A stretch of DNA of 64,000 bases, from assembly GCA_963573385.1 (NCBI GenBank), contig CAUYLG010021640.1, forward strand, positions 1 to 64,000, in the 5' to 3' direction. A model generated the notes under the pieces. The model was given only the letters and a program-made list of their open reading frames with translations. It searched no databases and was not told where the DNA came from. The stretch comes from Cacajao melanocephalus (taxonomy: Eukaryota > Chordata > Mammalia > Primates > Pitheciidae). Both the position numbers and the translations under genes were made by a program. Below, in pieces: positions 15,795 to 28,495 of the stretch. Numbering within the stretch: the first letter of the stretch is position 1; the number at the start of each line of letters is the position of its first letter.

Positions 15795-16425
15795 CAAGAC
15801 CATGTTATTCTAACCAATCCTCTCTGCCTTATCCCAGGCCCTCAGCATGTCACATCTGACTATTACGCTTGTCTCCCTGCCTGCTCGGCCCATTTCATCC
15901 TTCAGGCCCCCACAGAGGAGCAGTGGCTCCAAAACTGATCCCATCTAGCACCGCCTCATCTCACTCCCATCTCTTCCAATCCTCAAGGGCAAACATCAGC
16001 TCAATGAAATGTCAGTAACAAGTGCCTTCTTATGAAGCCCATCAGGCTAGCATGGCATTAAGAAGGTTTACTCTCTCCTACTTCCTCCCTCTCTTCCCAT
16101 TGTGCAGGGAATACTTGGAGTTTCCCAAACTCTCCACACCTCCCGTTCCTGGGTCACCTTGCCGAGTCCTCTCCAAGGCCCTTGCCCCTTTTCTCCTCTT
16201 TGGGATAGCTCATTCTAGCATAAATGTCACCATGTCATGGGAGTCCACTCCAGCTGCCACAGGTAGAGTGAGTTGCTCTCTCCTGAAGGTCCCCACTGCC
16301 TTTGGCATTGCCTCCCCGTAATTGTGCCCACTCAGGCGCCTCCCAGACAGGGCAAACCTTATCCACCTTGTGCTCTTGCCAGCAGGGTCTCAACAGAAGT
16401 TTGCTGGATAAATGAAGAAACACTG
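15795..16425 (+). repeat. Probable L2, sense, decayed
   Basis: The end 'tttgctggataaatgaagaa' and scattered internal blocks are L2-like. The C-rich middle is too diverged for a firm call. Confidence 0.4.
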
Positions 16426-16489
16426 AACCAATAGTAGTAGTTCATTCTATCATGCAGCTATTTTAGCCAGAAATTTCCAAAATGGCCAC

Positions 16490-17010
16490 ACAGGGCAGTA
16501 CCATGATAGAGAGCAAGCTGGTGATTTAGCCGAACATGAATTCAATCCCAGCTGTCTATGGGGGTCTTAAACTCCTAAATGCCAGTTTCCGCCTCTGTAA
16601 AATATGGGTAGTATTAGTACCATAGCATAGTCGTGACAGAGAGATTAGAAAAGATGGTTATTAGGCTGGGCGTGGTGGTTCACATCTATAATCCCTGCAC
16701 TTTGGGAGGTCGAGGCAGGAGGATTGCTTGAGCCCAGGAGTTCACAACCAGCCTGGTCAACACAGCAAAACTCTGAATCTGCAAAAGAAAAAAAAATATT
16801 ATCCAGGCACGGTGGCTCATGCCTCTAGTCCCAGCTACTCAGGAAGCTGAGGCAGGAGGATTGCTTGAGCCCAGGAGTTTGAGGCTGCAGTGAGCTGTGA
16901 TTGCACTACTACATTCCAGCCCGGGAGACAGAGTGAGACCTTGTCTCAAAACAAAAAAAAATAGTTATTGAAAAACGTTTATCACAGTACCAGGCACAGT
17001 GAAAGTGCCC
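16490..17010 (+). repeat. MIR, sense, split by an Alu
   Basis: 'tgccagtttccgcctctgta' and 'atgggtagtattagtaccat' lie before the Alu, and 'cagtaccaggcacagtgaaa' lies after it, as in MIR. Confidence 0.65.
16664..16960 (+). mobile_element. Alu inside MIR
   Basis: Dimeric Alu, older in appearance than the others. AGATGGTTATTA before it and AAATAGTTATTG after it form a decayed target-site duplication. Confidence 0.9.
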
Positions 17011-17910
17011 CAGAATGCCAACTTTTTTAAAAAAGCACATGGATGCACTGATCTCTAGTTTTATTATTCTTTTGTTCCTGAATCTCTCACAAATCAGAAT
17101 CCAATTTCATAAGCGCTTTGTCTCTTCAACAAAAAGGAGCCGGATGTCTGCATCCTCGCTGGAAGGGCACTGGGAGAGAGATTTCACTTGATCCAGTCTG
17201 GAGGGGCTGGCAGATGGCCACCAGAGTGTGCTGGGCCTGGGATCTGAAGACCTGGAAAAGCCACGGTTTACCACGGAAACCATGACAGGACCCCATGTTA
17301 ACACCCAGCCTTCCCTTTCCTCCCCGGGCCTCCCAAGCCCCCTCACAGTGAAAGGACAGCAGCCACTGCGCTGGCAGCTGAAGCCCACTCTGTGGTTTGA
17401 CCTTTCCTGTCCTCCCACGTGCTGCAGAGTGGGCCGCACTGCTATTACTCACGGGCCGCCTCGCTCGCAGCACTCAAAACCGGGGAAATCACAGGCACTG
17501 CAGCTTCTGAAGAGCCTTGATTAGCACCAGCTGCAGACTGAAGCGCTTCCCATCCACACTGTTCACTTCGCTTCTGAACACGGGGATCTCTCCTGCAATT
17601 GCTTTTGAGAAGAAAAGGACTTCATGACAGCCTCTCTTTTCCCCCCAACAACCACACCTTTTAAGAATGTTGTCGCTATCCTACTTTGAAGACGTTCAAA
17701 GGGTTTTCTAATAGCTGCAGACGTGGTAACGGTTTCTTTTTAGCAAAGGCTTCAGTACTGCATGTCTACTGCACAGTGATAGCTGACCAGTTTACAGCAT
17801 CAGAATCTTGATTTACCTTCATCACCTCTTCTGGAAATAAGCTTCTCACATGGTTCTTTGCCTCCCAAGTGCTGTCCAGGAAAAAAGCACTTATAGAAGT
17901 CAGTAGCAGT
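17011..17910. other. Intergenic, unique-looking, moderately GC-rich
   Basis: No gene recognised. Overlapping short ORFs on both strands at 17.1-17.5 kb reflect GC content. A CTCF-like site TGGCCACCAGAGTGTGCT lies at 17215-17232, with two departures from the core motif. Occupancy is unknown. Confidence 0.35.
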
Positions 17911-18639
<729 letters not shown>

Positions 18640-18850
18640 TGTGCAGCAGTCAGGATAGGATAGCTCATGCTGTAGCAAACAACTCAAAAGCCTCAGTGGC
18701 TTCGGACCACAAAAGTGTATTTCTCTCATGCTAACACATCGTGGGTGAGCTGAGACTCTGCTCCACGTTACCTTCATCCCAGGCCTCCGGCTGATGGAAC
18801 AGGCTCTGTTGCAAATACGGCTGTTCACCGTGTGAAGGAAGAAGAGACCT
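18640..18850. repeat. Old interspersed repeat, family not named
   Basis: 'tagctcatgctgtagcaaac', 'aaaagcctcagtggcttcgg' and 'tgagactctgctccacgtta' resemble a common mammalian LTR- or DNA-type repeat whose name I cannot fix. Confidence 0.4.
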
Positions 18851-19984
18851 GGTCTCTTAAAGCTTGAATTCAGGCGATAGGTGCCTTATGGCAGCCACAG
18901 ACAGGGCAGAGGGAGTACTGCATCTGATGCAAGCAGCCCCACGGGACGCCGCTGGGATGACAGAACAGGACCCCATCACACAGGAAGGGCCTGGCAACAA
19001 GCCCAGACCTAGAGCAGCCGTTCCTTTAGGAAGTGGCAAGTAAGTGCTGTGGGTCAGAAACAAAACAGAACAAAAAGAAAATCTATACCCCTTCACGGTA
19101 GATGGGAGAAAGCAGGTCAAAGGGATCCAGTTCAAATCCAGAGGCACAGAAAGTTGACTAAGTCAGCGAGGAAGCTGCTGTTTCATAGGAGGTTTCCAAA
19201 AGGTTCTCTACCTGGGTGTGGGGAGTCCTTAGGCATGGCAGGTAAGAACATTTGGGTGTGTGTCTGCAGGGGCTAGAAGACTCCAATTTCCACAAGGAAT
19301 ATGGGGTGTGATTTAATGCCCACAGCAAGCAATAAACTCTCCCAACATCTACTGAGACAGGCCGAAACAAACCGAGATCATGCGACCAATGTGAACGCTC
19401 TGTGCCCCAGGCAGACATTTTATAGCTTACATATTTATTGCAAAGGAAGATAGAAAATCATCATGATACACCTACCCCAAATAAGTCTAACAGAGCAGGG
19501 TCTCTGTTTGCAGAGAGCGAAAGAAGTAATTCTATATGAAGCCAGCTTTGTCTTCCCCCAGGGCAGACATCAGCATCCCTGAGATTAATTCACTGACAGC
19601 ATGACCAGATGGCCCTGGAGTGTGGAGAAGACCTGGCTCACCTATGCGGGAATCCCATGCGTTTCCATTCAGATGGTCTTAAGGTTATTCTTGTGAGCTA
19701 TGAAGAGGTGGGATAGCCAGGTCTGCCTTATCAGAAGATTTTATGGCTTATTCTCTTCTGATTAAAAAGTAGTTAACAAGCTAAAAATAGAAGAGAACTT
19801 CCTTAAATTGGTAAAGGATCTCTGACAGAAATCTACTATAATCACACTTAAAAGTGAAACATCAGCATCATTTCTATTAAACAAGAACAGAGTGCTCATT
19901 AGTTAATATCATATTAGCAATAACAAAAATAAAATTTAGTTACTGGATTTTCTACTGAAATTCAGTTAATGAAAGAATTAAGAA
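18851..19984. other. Intergenic, no gene recognised
   Basis: No repeat or coding signal seen. The last 250 bp are AT-rich. Confidence 0.4.
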
Positions 19985-20455
19985 GCGTGTGTGTCAGGAT
20001 TCTCCCAATATCCATTTTCCCTTTCTTTCACAGTAACAGAACTCTGAGCCAGGCAAATGACCACCCGGAATAAGAACCATATTTCCCAGAGTCTCTTGCA
20101 GTTAGGCCGGTAGCCATGTGACTGAGTCTGACCAACAGAATGAAAAGGACGTGTCATGTGACAGCTTCTGGGACTTACCTGAAGGGTCAATTCTTTCAAT
20201 GGAAGAAAAGCTTCTTGGCTCTTCTTCCATCCTGCTGCCTGGAACTGGATACTGCCATCTCAGATCTAAAGATGAGCCACACTCTGGATGGGAGAGTGGT
20301 GAGCTGCACGGCCTGTGCGGACTTTCCAGAACAGAGTTGCTGCACCAGCCTGAGACTGCCCGTCTCTGGGCATTTTATGATAAAACATCTCTTGTTTAGC
20401 CACTGTTATCTGGAGGATCTGTTATTCACAGTTGAAACAAATCCTAACTGATATG
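19985..20455 (+). mobile_element. MLT1-like (ERVL-MaLR) LTR, sense, diverged
   Basis: The 3' end reads 'gtttagccactgttatctgg' then 'aatcctaactgatatgag', the typical LTR end. 'tttcccagagtctcttgcag' and 'tagccatgtgactgagt' lie inside in the expected order. It is non-coding and old. Confidence 0.55.
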
Positions 20456-20969
20456 AGGACTAAATATAAGACAATATTTATCACTTATCTAGATCGTTTA
20501 TCTTAAAGAAAGATCAGCAAACTACAGCCCATGGGATGAATCCCACCAGCCGTGTGTTTTTTGTAAATTTGTTTACATGCTGTCTGTGGCTACTTTTGTG
20601 CTACAATGGCAGAGTTGAGTGGTTGTGCGAAATCCAAAATAGTTACTATGCGATCCTTTACAGAAAAAGTTTGTCAACTCCTGATTTAGAGAATCAACTG
20701 AACAAAAAGCTGTCTGAGCAAATACAAATAATCCTAGGTCTACCGGGTGGACTGGGGGTGGGGGATAAAATTGAGTTGCATAATCCGTTCTGTCCATGCA
20801 ATCTAAAAGCATAACTGATCTCGATAGAGTTCCAATCTCCAAAAATCAATTGAGCCTCTGAATCCTACTCAATATAAGCTGTGTGTAAGATGTCCTGTAA
20901 GTATTAAAGTTAAATCTGCAGTCTCTATTTAGGGCAATGATATCATTTGTGAAAAAGGCAAAGAAGTGA
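20456..20969. other. Intergenic, no gene recognised
   Basis: 20515-20690 resembles an old repeat ('aaactacagcccatgggatg', 'gtgctacaatggcagagttg'), probably a DNA-transposon fragment. No coding signal. Confidence 0.4.
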
Positions 20970-21150
20970 TTTGGGAAGAACACTAGATTTGGAGTCTGAA
21001 GGCCTGGGTCTGTCTGAACTCTGTGTTTATTAGTTTTTAGATTTTAACGAAGTCCTTCCTGCAGCCTTGGCTTCCTCATGAGAACACCTCCTTGACAGAT
21101 TGGGGCTGGGATCAAATGAGACATGTGTAAAAGCCACCTTGCAAACATGA
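20970..21150 (+). repeat. MIR, sense
   Basis: 'gatttggagtctgaaggcct', 'ggcttcctcatgagaa' and 'gggatcaaatgagacatgtg' appear in MIR order. Confidence 0.65.
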
Positions 21151-21559
21151 TGGACAAATGGGGATTCTTTCACAGGGCTCTATATGAAATTCTTCCAAGT
21201 TTACAATACGGTGTTTGAAAGTTGCTCTACAGAAAAGCCAGCAAGATACAAAACATGTTCATAGACTCAAAAGATTTCAAAGTTTACAAGATAACATTAT
21301 GACCAGAAAACAATCAAATGCCAAGCAGACTTAAAGTTCAATGATGAAATGATAAGAAGACAGAAAAGGTATGAGGTGAGGACAACACAAGAAAGGATGC
21401 AAGGGGAAAAAGCAATAAAAGGAGACAAAAGAAAGCCCCTGTTTCCAGGTCTAAGGTGGGAACGTCAGAGGGAGCAAGGGACATAGGGGTTGGGGTAGCC
21501 AATGGCTTGAATGCAAGAAGGGAATAGTGGTTCCTCAACCTCATAAGCTCTTTCTCAGC
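21151..21559. other. Intergenic, no gene recognised
   Basis: Purine-rich, nothing identified. Confidence 0.4.
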
Positions 21560-22065
21560 TCAGGTTCTTTACATGTGCTGCTTTTTTCTCTGGAAACATT
21601 CTTCTTGCCTCTACCCTCACTCTCACCAACACCACCATTCCTCCCCCGAGTCTTTAGATATCAGCCTAATTGTCAGCTTTGCTGAGAAGTCTTTGTGCCA
21701 TCATCTAGCATCTAACATCTCTTGAGAAAATGAAGGAGTGAGTGGCAGGATGAAGTCGCACAGGCCAATGGAGAGGCTAGATATATCTGGAATGCTGAAT
21801 GTTTGGTATTTTAGCACCTGTCACTAGGCTCAATACTGCTTTTACTTTTCAACAAGGTGTCAAATAAGCCCATAAATAATGAAGAATTGAAATGTCCATA
21901 GATTTCAATATGTATAAGGTTTGATACAATGTTCTCATCTCCTCAGAGATTTGGTTCTCAATAAGCTCCAGTGAAGGCAGAGACTTTGCTAATTCCTTGT
22001 CACGTGTTACACAGCACAGTGCCTGACACATAGCAGATGCTCATCAAATATTGACAGAACAAAGG
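21560..22065 (+). repeat. L2 3' region, sense
   Basis: 'ctggaaacattcttcttgcc' near 21591 and the terminal 'gcacagtgcctgacacatag' then 'catcaaatattgacagaac' fit L2. The middle is interrupted or lost. Confidence 0.6.
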
Positions 22066-23063
22066 GAAGTGGACCAATCTTAGCAAAACTTCATAGAGCC
22101 CTGGCGGCACCCCCGAAGCTGCTGTTACTGCTATAGGCGCTTTGCTTTTCAAATCACAGAAGCGATGTGGCCAAAATTGTGTGGCTGGTGACAGTTAGAC
22201 CCACGTAGACCCAGAGTCAGACACTGTTCCCTATCATGTTACTTAACTACTATGTTGTGTAAGCAGGGCAAAGCATAGCTCTGCATCAATACTGAAGATA
22301 TAACTAACTTTCTTCCAATTACTTTGAACCCACCAAAGGATCACAGTGTACTCACAGATTAATTCAAACTGTTCTTAGTACTAAATTTTTGTTTTGCCAG
22401 ATCTGAAATGTAAAGATCATTTTATTTACATTTTCTTCATTGATTTGGTTTTGTTTTAGTGAAAAATAGACGAAAGAAAAACACAGAGTGGTATGTATAG
22501 TGTTACTCCACATCCAACAACAAAAACCAAAGTCGCCTTTCACAAACGTGTGAGTGACTTCTGGAGAACACATAAATGCTACTCTACCAAAATATACCTC
22601 ATCAAAAATTGCCCTTGCTCTATTTGTTTCCATTTTTACTCTCTGTCTCTTCCTTCCTCTTCCATATTCCTTGAAGATTTTGTCTACTGGATAGTTAACC
22701 AGTAATTCACTGCAAACTGGAACATATCTAGGAGTGCTGCAGTTTCAAGTGTACATTTCTCCCTCACAGAACCCTGGTTTGGTTCAGGTGACCACCCTTC
22801 CCCCTCAACCTATGTTCCTGAGGGGAAGCTTGAAACGCCCTCAGCTTGATTAGGGTGGACTTGATTGATCTAAGGGTAATTTCTGCCCCCTTACAATCAG
22901 TTTGGCCTGGGAAAAACATGTGACTCCACTCTGGCCAATGAGATGCCAAGAAAGGTTTCCTGGAGGCTTCTGGGAAATATAAACAGCTCTGTGGAAACGG
23001 TTCCATAAAAGAATAGTATGGGAGACTCCCATAGAAAATAGCTCTTTTAAAAAATGAATTCAG
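22066..23063. other. Intergenic, no gene recognised
   Basis: 22740-23020 may be an old repeat ('catgtgactccactctggcc'), unclassified. The rest looks unique. Confidence 0.4.
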
Positions 23064-23364
23064 GCCTGGTGCGGTGGCTCACGCCTGTAATCCCAGCACT
23101 TTCGGAGGCCAAAGCGGGCAGATCATGAAGTCAGGAGATCGAGACCCTCCTGGCTAACATGGTGAAACCCCGTCTCTACTAAAAATACAAAAAATTAGCC
23201 TGGCATCGTGGCTCGCACCTGCAGTCCCAGCTACTTGGGAGACTGAGGCAGGAGAATTGCTGGCAGAACCGGGGGGTGGTGGGGGTTGAGGTTGCAATGA
23301 GTGGAGATTGTGCCACTGCACTCCAGCCTGGCAACAGAGTGAGACTCCATCTCAAAAAAAAAAA
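23064..23364 (+). mobile_element. Alu
   Basis: Dimeric Alu with a G-rich expansion at about 23268-23286. AATTCAG flanks both sides. Confidence 0.92.
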
Positions 23365-23472
23365 AAATTCAGACTGTAAATTACATTAGGAAACAGACTA
23401 CCAACAGGGGAAAATAGCAAACACAATAAATGGGAATACTTGCACTTCAAGAACTAAAAATAAAATAATCTG

Positions 23473-23610
23473 GCCAGGCATGGTGGCTCACACCTGTAAT
23501 CCCAGAAGGATTACAGTCCGGGAGGTGGAGGCTGCAGTAAGCCATGATTTTGCCACTACTCCAGCCCAAAAACCAGAGGAGACTCTGTCTCAAAAAATAA
23601 AATAAGAATA
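23473..23610 (+). mobile_element. Alu with a large internal deletion
   Basis: The first about 35 bp and the last about 90 bp of an Alu are joined, with the middle missing. Confidence 0.8.
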
Positions 23611-23836
23611 AAACAATCTGAAAATACCCTAAATATGTCTAAAATCTTTAGTGATAAAGACATACATAGCATAAAGAAAGATTATGGGAGAGAAAAAGAG
23701 AGATTAACCTCTAAAAAATATAAATATACGAAAAGCCTCAATAGACGCGTTTAATAGTTGAAGAGAACAATGAATTAGCATAGAAAACTAGGAAAATCAT
23801 CTAGAATATAGTTCAGAAAGATAAAATGTCACAAGG

Positions 23837-24168
23837 GTGACTAGGCACAGTGGCTCACACTTGTAATCCCAGCACTTTGGGAGGCCAAGGCAGGTGGATC
23901 ACAAGGTCAGGGGTTCGAGACCAGCCTGGCCAATATGGTAAAACCCCATCTCTACTAAAAACACACACAAAAAAAAAATTAGCTGGGCGTGATGGCACAT
24001 GCCTTTAGTCCCAGCTACTCGGGAGGCTGAGGCAGAAGAATTGCTGAGGCAGAAGAATCGCTTGAACCCAGGAGGCAGAGGTTGCAGTGAGCCAAGATCA
24101 TACCACTGCACTCCAGCCTGGGTGACAGAGTGAGAATCCATCTCAAAAAAAAAAAAAAGAACGAACGA
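23837..24168 (+). mobile_element. Alu
   Basis: Dimeric Alu with a short internal duplication of 'gaggcagaagaat' near 24029-24060. CACAAGGGT and AACAAGGGT flank it. Confidence 0.92.
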
Positions 24169-24834
24169 AAGTAACAAGGGTAGAGTAAGAAAAGTCAACA
24201 TGTGTCTAATTAGAGTTCTAGAATAAGCGGATAAAATAGAAAGTTGGAGAGGCAATATTCAAGTGTTAATGGCTGAAATATTTTCCAGAAGAGAAGAAAA
24301 ACATTTTCAAATTGTATAAATAGACTGAATCCAGGACAGTATAAATAGAAGCTCCAAGGTGCATGGTAATAAACCTGCAGAATATCAAAAGTAAAGAGAA
24401 AAAACCTGGATGTTGTCTAATAAGAAAACAAAACAGAGAGCGAAAATGAATAGTAACTAACCTGGCAGTAGATTTCCAAGACACAATAACAGATGCCAGG
24501 AGCCATGAATAATATCTTTTAAACACTCAGGGAAAAACAATTGTCATCAGAGAAATCTAAATTTCAGCTAAATTATTACTCTAAGTTAAAAGCTAAATAA
24601 AGACAATTTCTGGCAATAAAAATTGAGAGTTGAGTGCCCACAGACTCTTGGTGGAAAAAAAAGGTTATTATTTTGTACTGTGGCAAGAAGGAAATTGAAT
24701 CTAAAAGAAAAAATAAGGATCCAAAAAGACAATGGCAACCAAAGAAATCAATCAAATGCACAATCAGTCTACACAGTTGACTGGCACAGATCACAATTAC
24801 AGCTAGTTGGAGACTGCTTAAAAATCAGGATGGA

Positions 24835-25128
24835 GGCCAGATACAGAGGCTCACACTTATAATCCCAGGATTTTGGGAGACTGAGGCAGATGGATTGCTT
24901 GGGCCCAGGAGTTCCAGATCAGCCTTGGCAGCATGGGGAAACCCTGTCTCTACAAAAAATATAAAAATTGGCCAGGCATGGTAGCACACACCTGTAGTAC
25001 CAGCTACTCAAGAGGCTGAGGTGGGAGAATCACTCGAGCCCAGGAGGTCACGGTGGCACCAAGTGGTGATCATGCTGCAGCATTCCAGCCTGAGTGATAG
25101 AGTGAGACCCTGTCTCAAAAAAAAAAAA
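24835..25128 (+). mobile_element. Alu, diverged
   Basis: Dimeric Alu of older appearance. AAATCAGGAT before it and AATTCAGGAT after it suggest the target-site duplication. Confidence 0.9.
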
Positions 25129-25500
25129 TTCAGGATAGTGGAACTCACATAACAGATAACGATATCATAAAAGATGGAAGAGAAGAGTTCAGAAGAAAGT
25201 AAACCAGTCCTGACTTGTTCAAGAACAGAGTGGAAATATTAATCACCTCTAGATTTTGTTAGAAAAAACATAAGGTCAAGTAAGCATTAAAAAGTAAGAA
25301 TTAGTGGATGGATTTCTAAAATAGTCAAAGTAGAATGTATGTTTTTACCTTCTAAAAGGAAGCAAAAGAAAATTCTGAAAGCAGGTAAAAGATCTGACCA
25401 ATTCCATATGAGTGAGGAAGAGAGATAAAAAAGCAAAGCTAAAAAATGCAGACAAGAGTCAGAAACCAAACTGGTTAGTCTGGCAGATAAAATATAATGC

Positions 25501-28324
25501 ATAGAATCACTAACTAGCTGGAGAAATGAAAAGGCAAAATGGAAAACAGTGAGGGATCATGGATGTCGCAAAGGCAGGAAGTAGCCGTCATACCTCAGCT
25601 AGGAGAACAAAGGGAAGAAGTTGGGATTCGTAACAGTTTGGGGACAGCTTTGCAAAGCAAAACCCATGAGAATCAGGTGATGCTTAGCCAGGTTGGGTCC
25701 CAGAGATCAGAGGGAGGTCCCTGCGAGGCTGAGTCTCTGGCCTCTGATGAGGGGAGGGATGCTGGGCAACAGGTGCTCGTGGCCATGAGAGAGTGTGATG
25801 AGGCCAGTTCTGAGAATCCTGGAAAAAAACTGAAAACTGATCTCAATTCCTGCTACTGGATGGGACTGCCACTGCCAACGTGAAGACACTAACAGGTGTT
25901 TGACAGGAACCAGAATGAAAGAAAGCAAAACTAGGAAGGAACCAGGAAGGAACAAGTCCCTTCCCCCGCCTCCAGCCTGCAGCGGCCCAATCAGCAGAGC
26001 CTCGCAGGGAGCCAGACAGCAGGGCGGGCATTGGTTTGCAGGGTCCCAGCCCGGCATCTCACGGTAGAGGACAGCAGGTTTGGGACTGAGAAACCAAAGC
26101 TCCAGCTCGTCCTGGACTTTGCTTCCACACACTCCCCTCCGTGAGCATTGGAACTCCCAAGACCTCCATGTTTCAACTTACCAAGCTGGGGGCCTCTTTC
26201 ATAAGACTTGAAGCCACTCCCATTCTCTCCCTCAAATGAGGAGACACAACGTCTTGGCCGTCAGTGCTGCCATCTCCTGAAAACAGGTCACTGTCCAACT
26301 CTGGGGTAGGCGTGTTGTTCCTCACACTCAGTCACAGCCCATTCAGATAACGTGTTACCTAAAGACAAAACTATAAATTAATCTCCAGCAATGCTTGCTT
26401 AAAGAAATAAAGAGAAGGAGAAGGAAGACAAAATATGTTCATCTGTAAGCGCACTCACACACACACTTAGGATGAATGGGAGACAGTACATGGAGTGGCT
26501 TTGGTCCCCCTTTCTCTAACTGGTTGTGAAGCTGTCATTGATGTGTACAGCTTCTTTCTGCACTGGCCATTCTGTTTTCTTTGTCCTTGGCCATGGCTTC
26601 AGCTTAGGGGTTCTCTACACAGTGACTGGAACCTTCATTCCTAAGGGGTCAGTGGCCCTGCGTTTTTGTTGTAACTATAGTTTTCTCTCAATGTTTATTA
26701 TTAGACATAGAAGAGCTAAGGGGCAGCCCAGAGAGTCCCCGGGACTCCAGAGAATCTTCCCTTGCCCCACTTTATGGCAACAACCTCATTTCCTCTTGGT
26801 GATTGCATGTCCACTCCAGCCAGTGGGGTAATGCCCTTCTTTTCTATGTGGGTCAGAGAAAAGAAGTGAGGAGCCCTGAATGGTGTGTGGAGCCCCAAGT
26901 GGTCAGATAGATGTCTCAACTTGCAACCAATGGAACCACCATTGATGCCCAGCTGGAAGTATTCCTCCGTTGCAAAACAAGATGTCCTAGAAGAGCTTAA
27001 ATTCAGGACACCAGAAGCCAAAAATTCTAGAAGTATATTACTAGGTGGAACAGGGAGATTTCTGACCCATGAACACTGGGTAAAGGAGACACAGCACTGT
27101 GTGTTGAAACCCAATGAACTTACAAGATCACATCCACCAACTAGAGAAGTTGACTTCAACTCACTTTTATCTGTTTTTCTCCTGAGCTACAGAGGCATTC
27201 CCCCACCCCACATCTTCACATGCCATCATTTAATCCATCTCACCTAGTAAAAACTTGCTAAAAATCCAACTTTTAAAATAATAACTCCCCAGTTTGAGGG
27301 ACTCTCAGCTGTGGCCTCTCCGAATGCATTCATCTCTTCTGAGGCATCAGAGCCAGCCAGTGGCCATCTGTTCTCAGCAGCCAGCCCCACACATCTCTGC
27401 AGGCAGGACAGCCCAGTTGCACGTCACTACTCCTTGGAGTAAAAGTGTGTTCCCAGCAAAGCAGTGCTTTCCATAAGCACGGGCAAACCTGCCCCCGGTG
27501 CTCCCAGCTACTTCACGATGGAAGATCCCACACATCATATTGAGTCAGCTCCGCATCGTTTCATCACCATCCCCAAGTGAAGCAAGATACTAGTGCTGAG
27601 GGCCCACGTGCTTCAGCATGAAACGTGTCACGCGGAGCCATCTCCCAGGAAAAGCCCTGCTTCATGCCCTTCCTCTGACCTGTCCTATCGCATTCCTCCC
27701 ATTTGATGCCACATTTCAAGGGCCATGTATGAAGTGTGGATCCTGAACAACGAGATGGTTTCCTCCATGGTTTCTGGCACTCATGTCACTACTCTATAAT
27801 CATATTTCAGTTTATGTTCTTGTCTTCTATCTTGGTGACACTTCATCCTATCTCCTGAAAGAGAAAACATTAACCATTTCTTGATTTTCATTTTTATTCA
27901 TGTGGACAAAAAAAACTATGGCATCTTACTGGGTTGAAGTGTCCTTTTGTCCTGCTGTCTACAGGGTTCTTAGAAAAGGCAAAAATTCTGTATTTGGCTT
28001 GTAGTCTACACAGCCACCAAAAATAAGTGACACAACCTGTTTAATTAACAATAACACAAAGAAGAATAACACAAATGACCATGCAACAACCCAGGCTACT
28101 GCATACGTTGAGAAGGTAAAAGTCCTTTGTGAAGATCATAAAACACAGGGGGAAGGTATGAGGGAAGAATGAGGGGATGGAGAAGGGCAAAGTGGGAACA
28201 GGTATTGAGCATCAAGAGAACACTTTTAAATTTTCAAATTTAGAAGGATGGAGCCGTCTCTGGAGTTTGAGTTAAAGAACACCCAGCCTCACTATTGCTT
28301 TTTGACAAGCCACATACAGTGAGG
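25501..28324. other. Intergenic, no gene recognised
   Basis: 25540-26130 contains pieces resembling an old repeat ('tgacaggaaccagaatgaaa', 'ttggtttgcagggtcccagc'), family unknown. ORFs of up to 147 codons at 25.5-27.2 kb lie on both strands and lack recognisable domains. 26.5-28.3 kb looks unique. Confidence 0.4.
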
Positions 28325-28495
28325 GAGAGATGTGTCACTTGCAAAGGGTATATTGCACCAAAACACAGGACCCTTAGAAACAGAAATGTGCTCTGAAGAC
28401 AGTCATCCTAGCCAATGGATTCCAGCTCTCACAAAAAGAAGTTTTGCAGGAAGTATTTAGGTTTCTATTTACTTCCAAAGAACAGTCTGTGATTG
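28325..28495 (+). repeat. Copy A of a local direct duplication (unclassified)
   Basis: Shares with 30415-30612 the blocks GTGTCACTT, ACCCTT, 'ctctgaagac.gtcatcct', 'tccagctctcacaaaaaga' and 'atttacttcca', about 80% identity by eye outside indels. I do not recognise the family. Confidence 0.55.

Larger units (their letters stand above)
23600..25500 (+). mobile_element. Old L1 (L1M/HAL1-like) remnant, sense, interrupted by two Alus
   Basis: 'taaataaagacaatttctgg' and the surrounding A-rich blocks resemble the region of old L1s where ORF1/ORF2-era motifs have decayed. There are no open frames of note. The assignment is by texture and short matches only. Confidence 0.4.

Noticed and set aside
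25539..25883. 114-codon + strand frame
   Set aside because: It overlaps sequence that looks like an old interspersed repeat, and there is a conflicting long frame on the other strand.
26716..27159. 147-codon minus-strand open frame with an overlapping + strand frame
   Set aside because: No domain, splice context, promoter or recognisable similarity. The length is not exceptional for chance in 64 kb.
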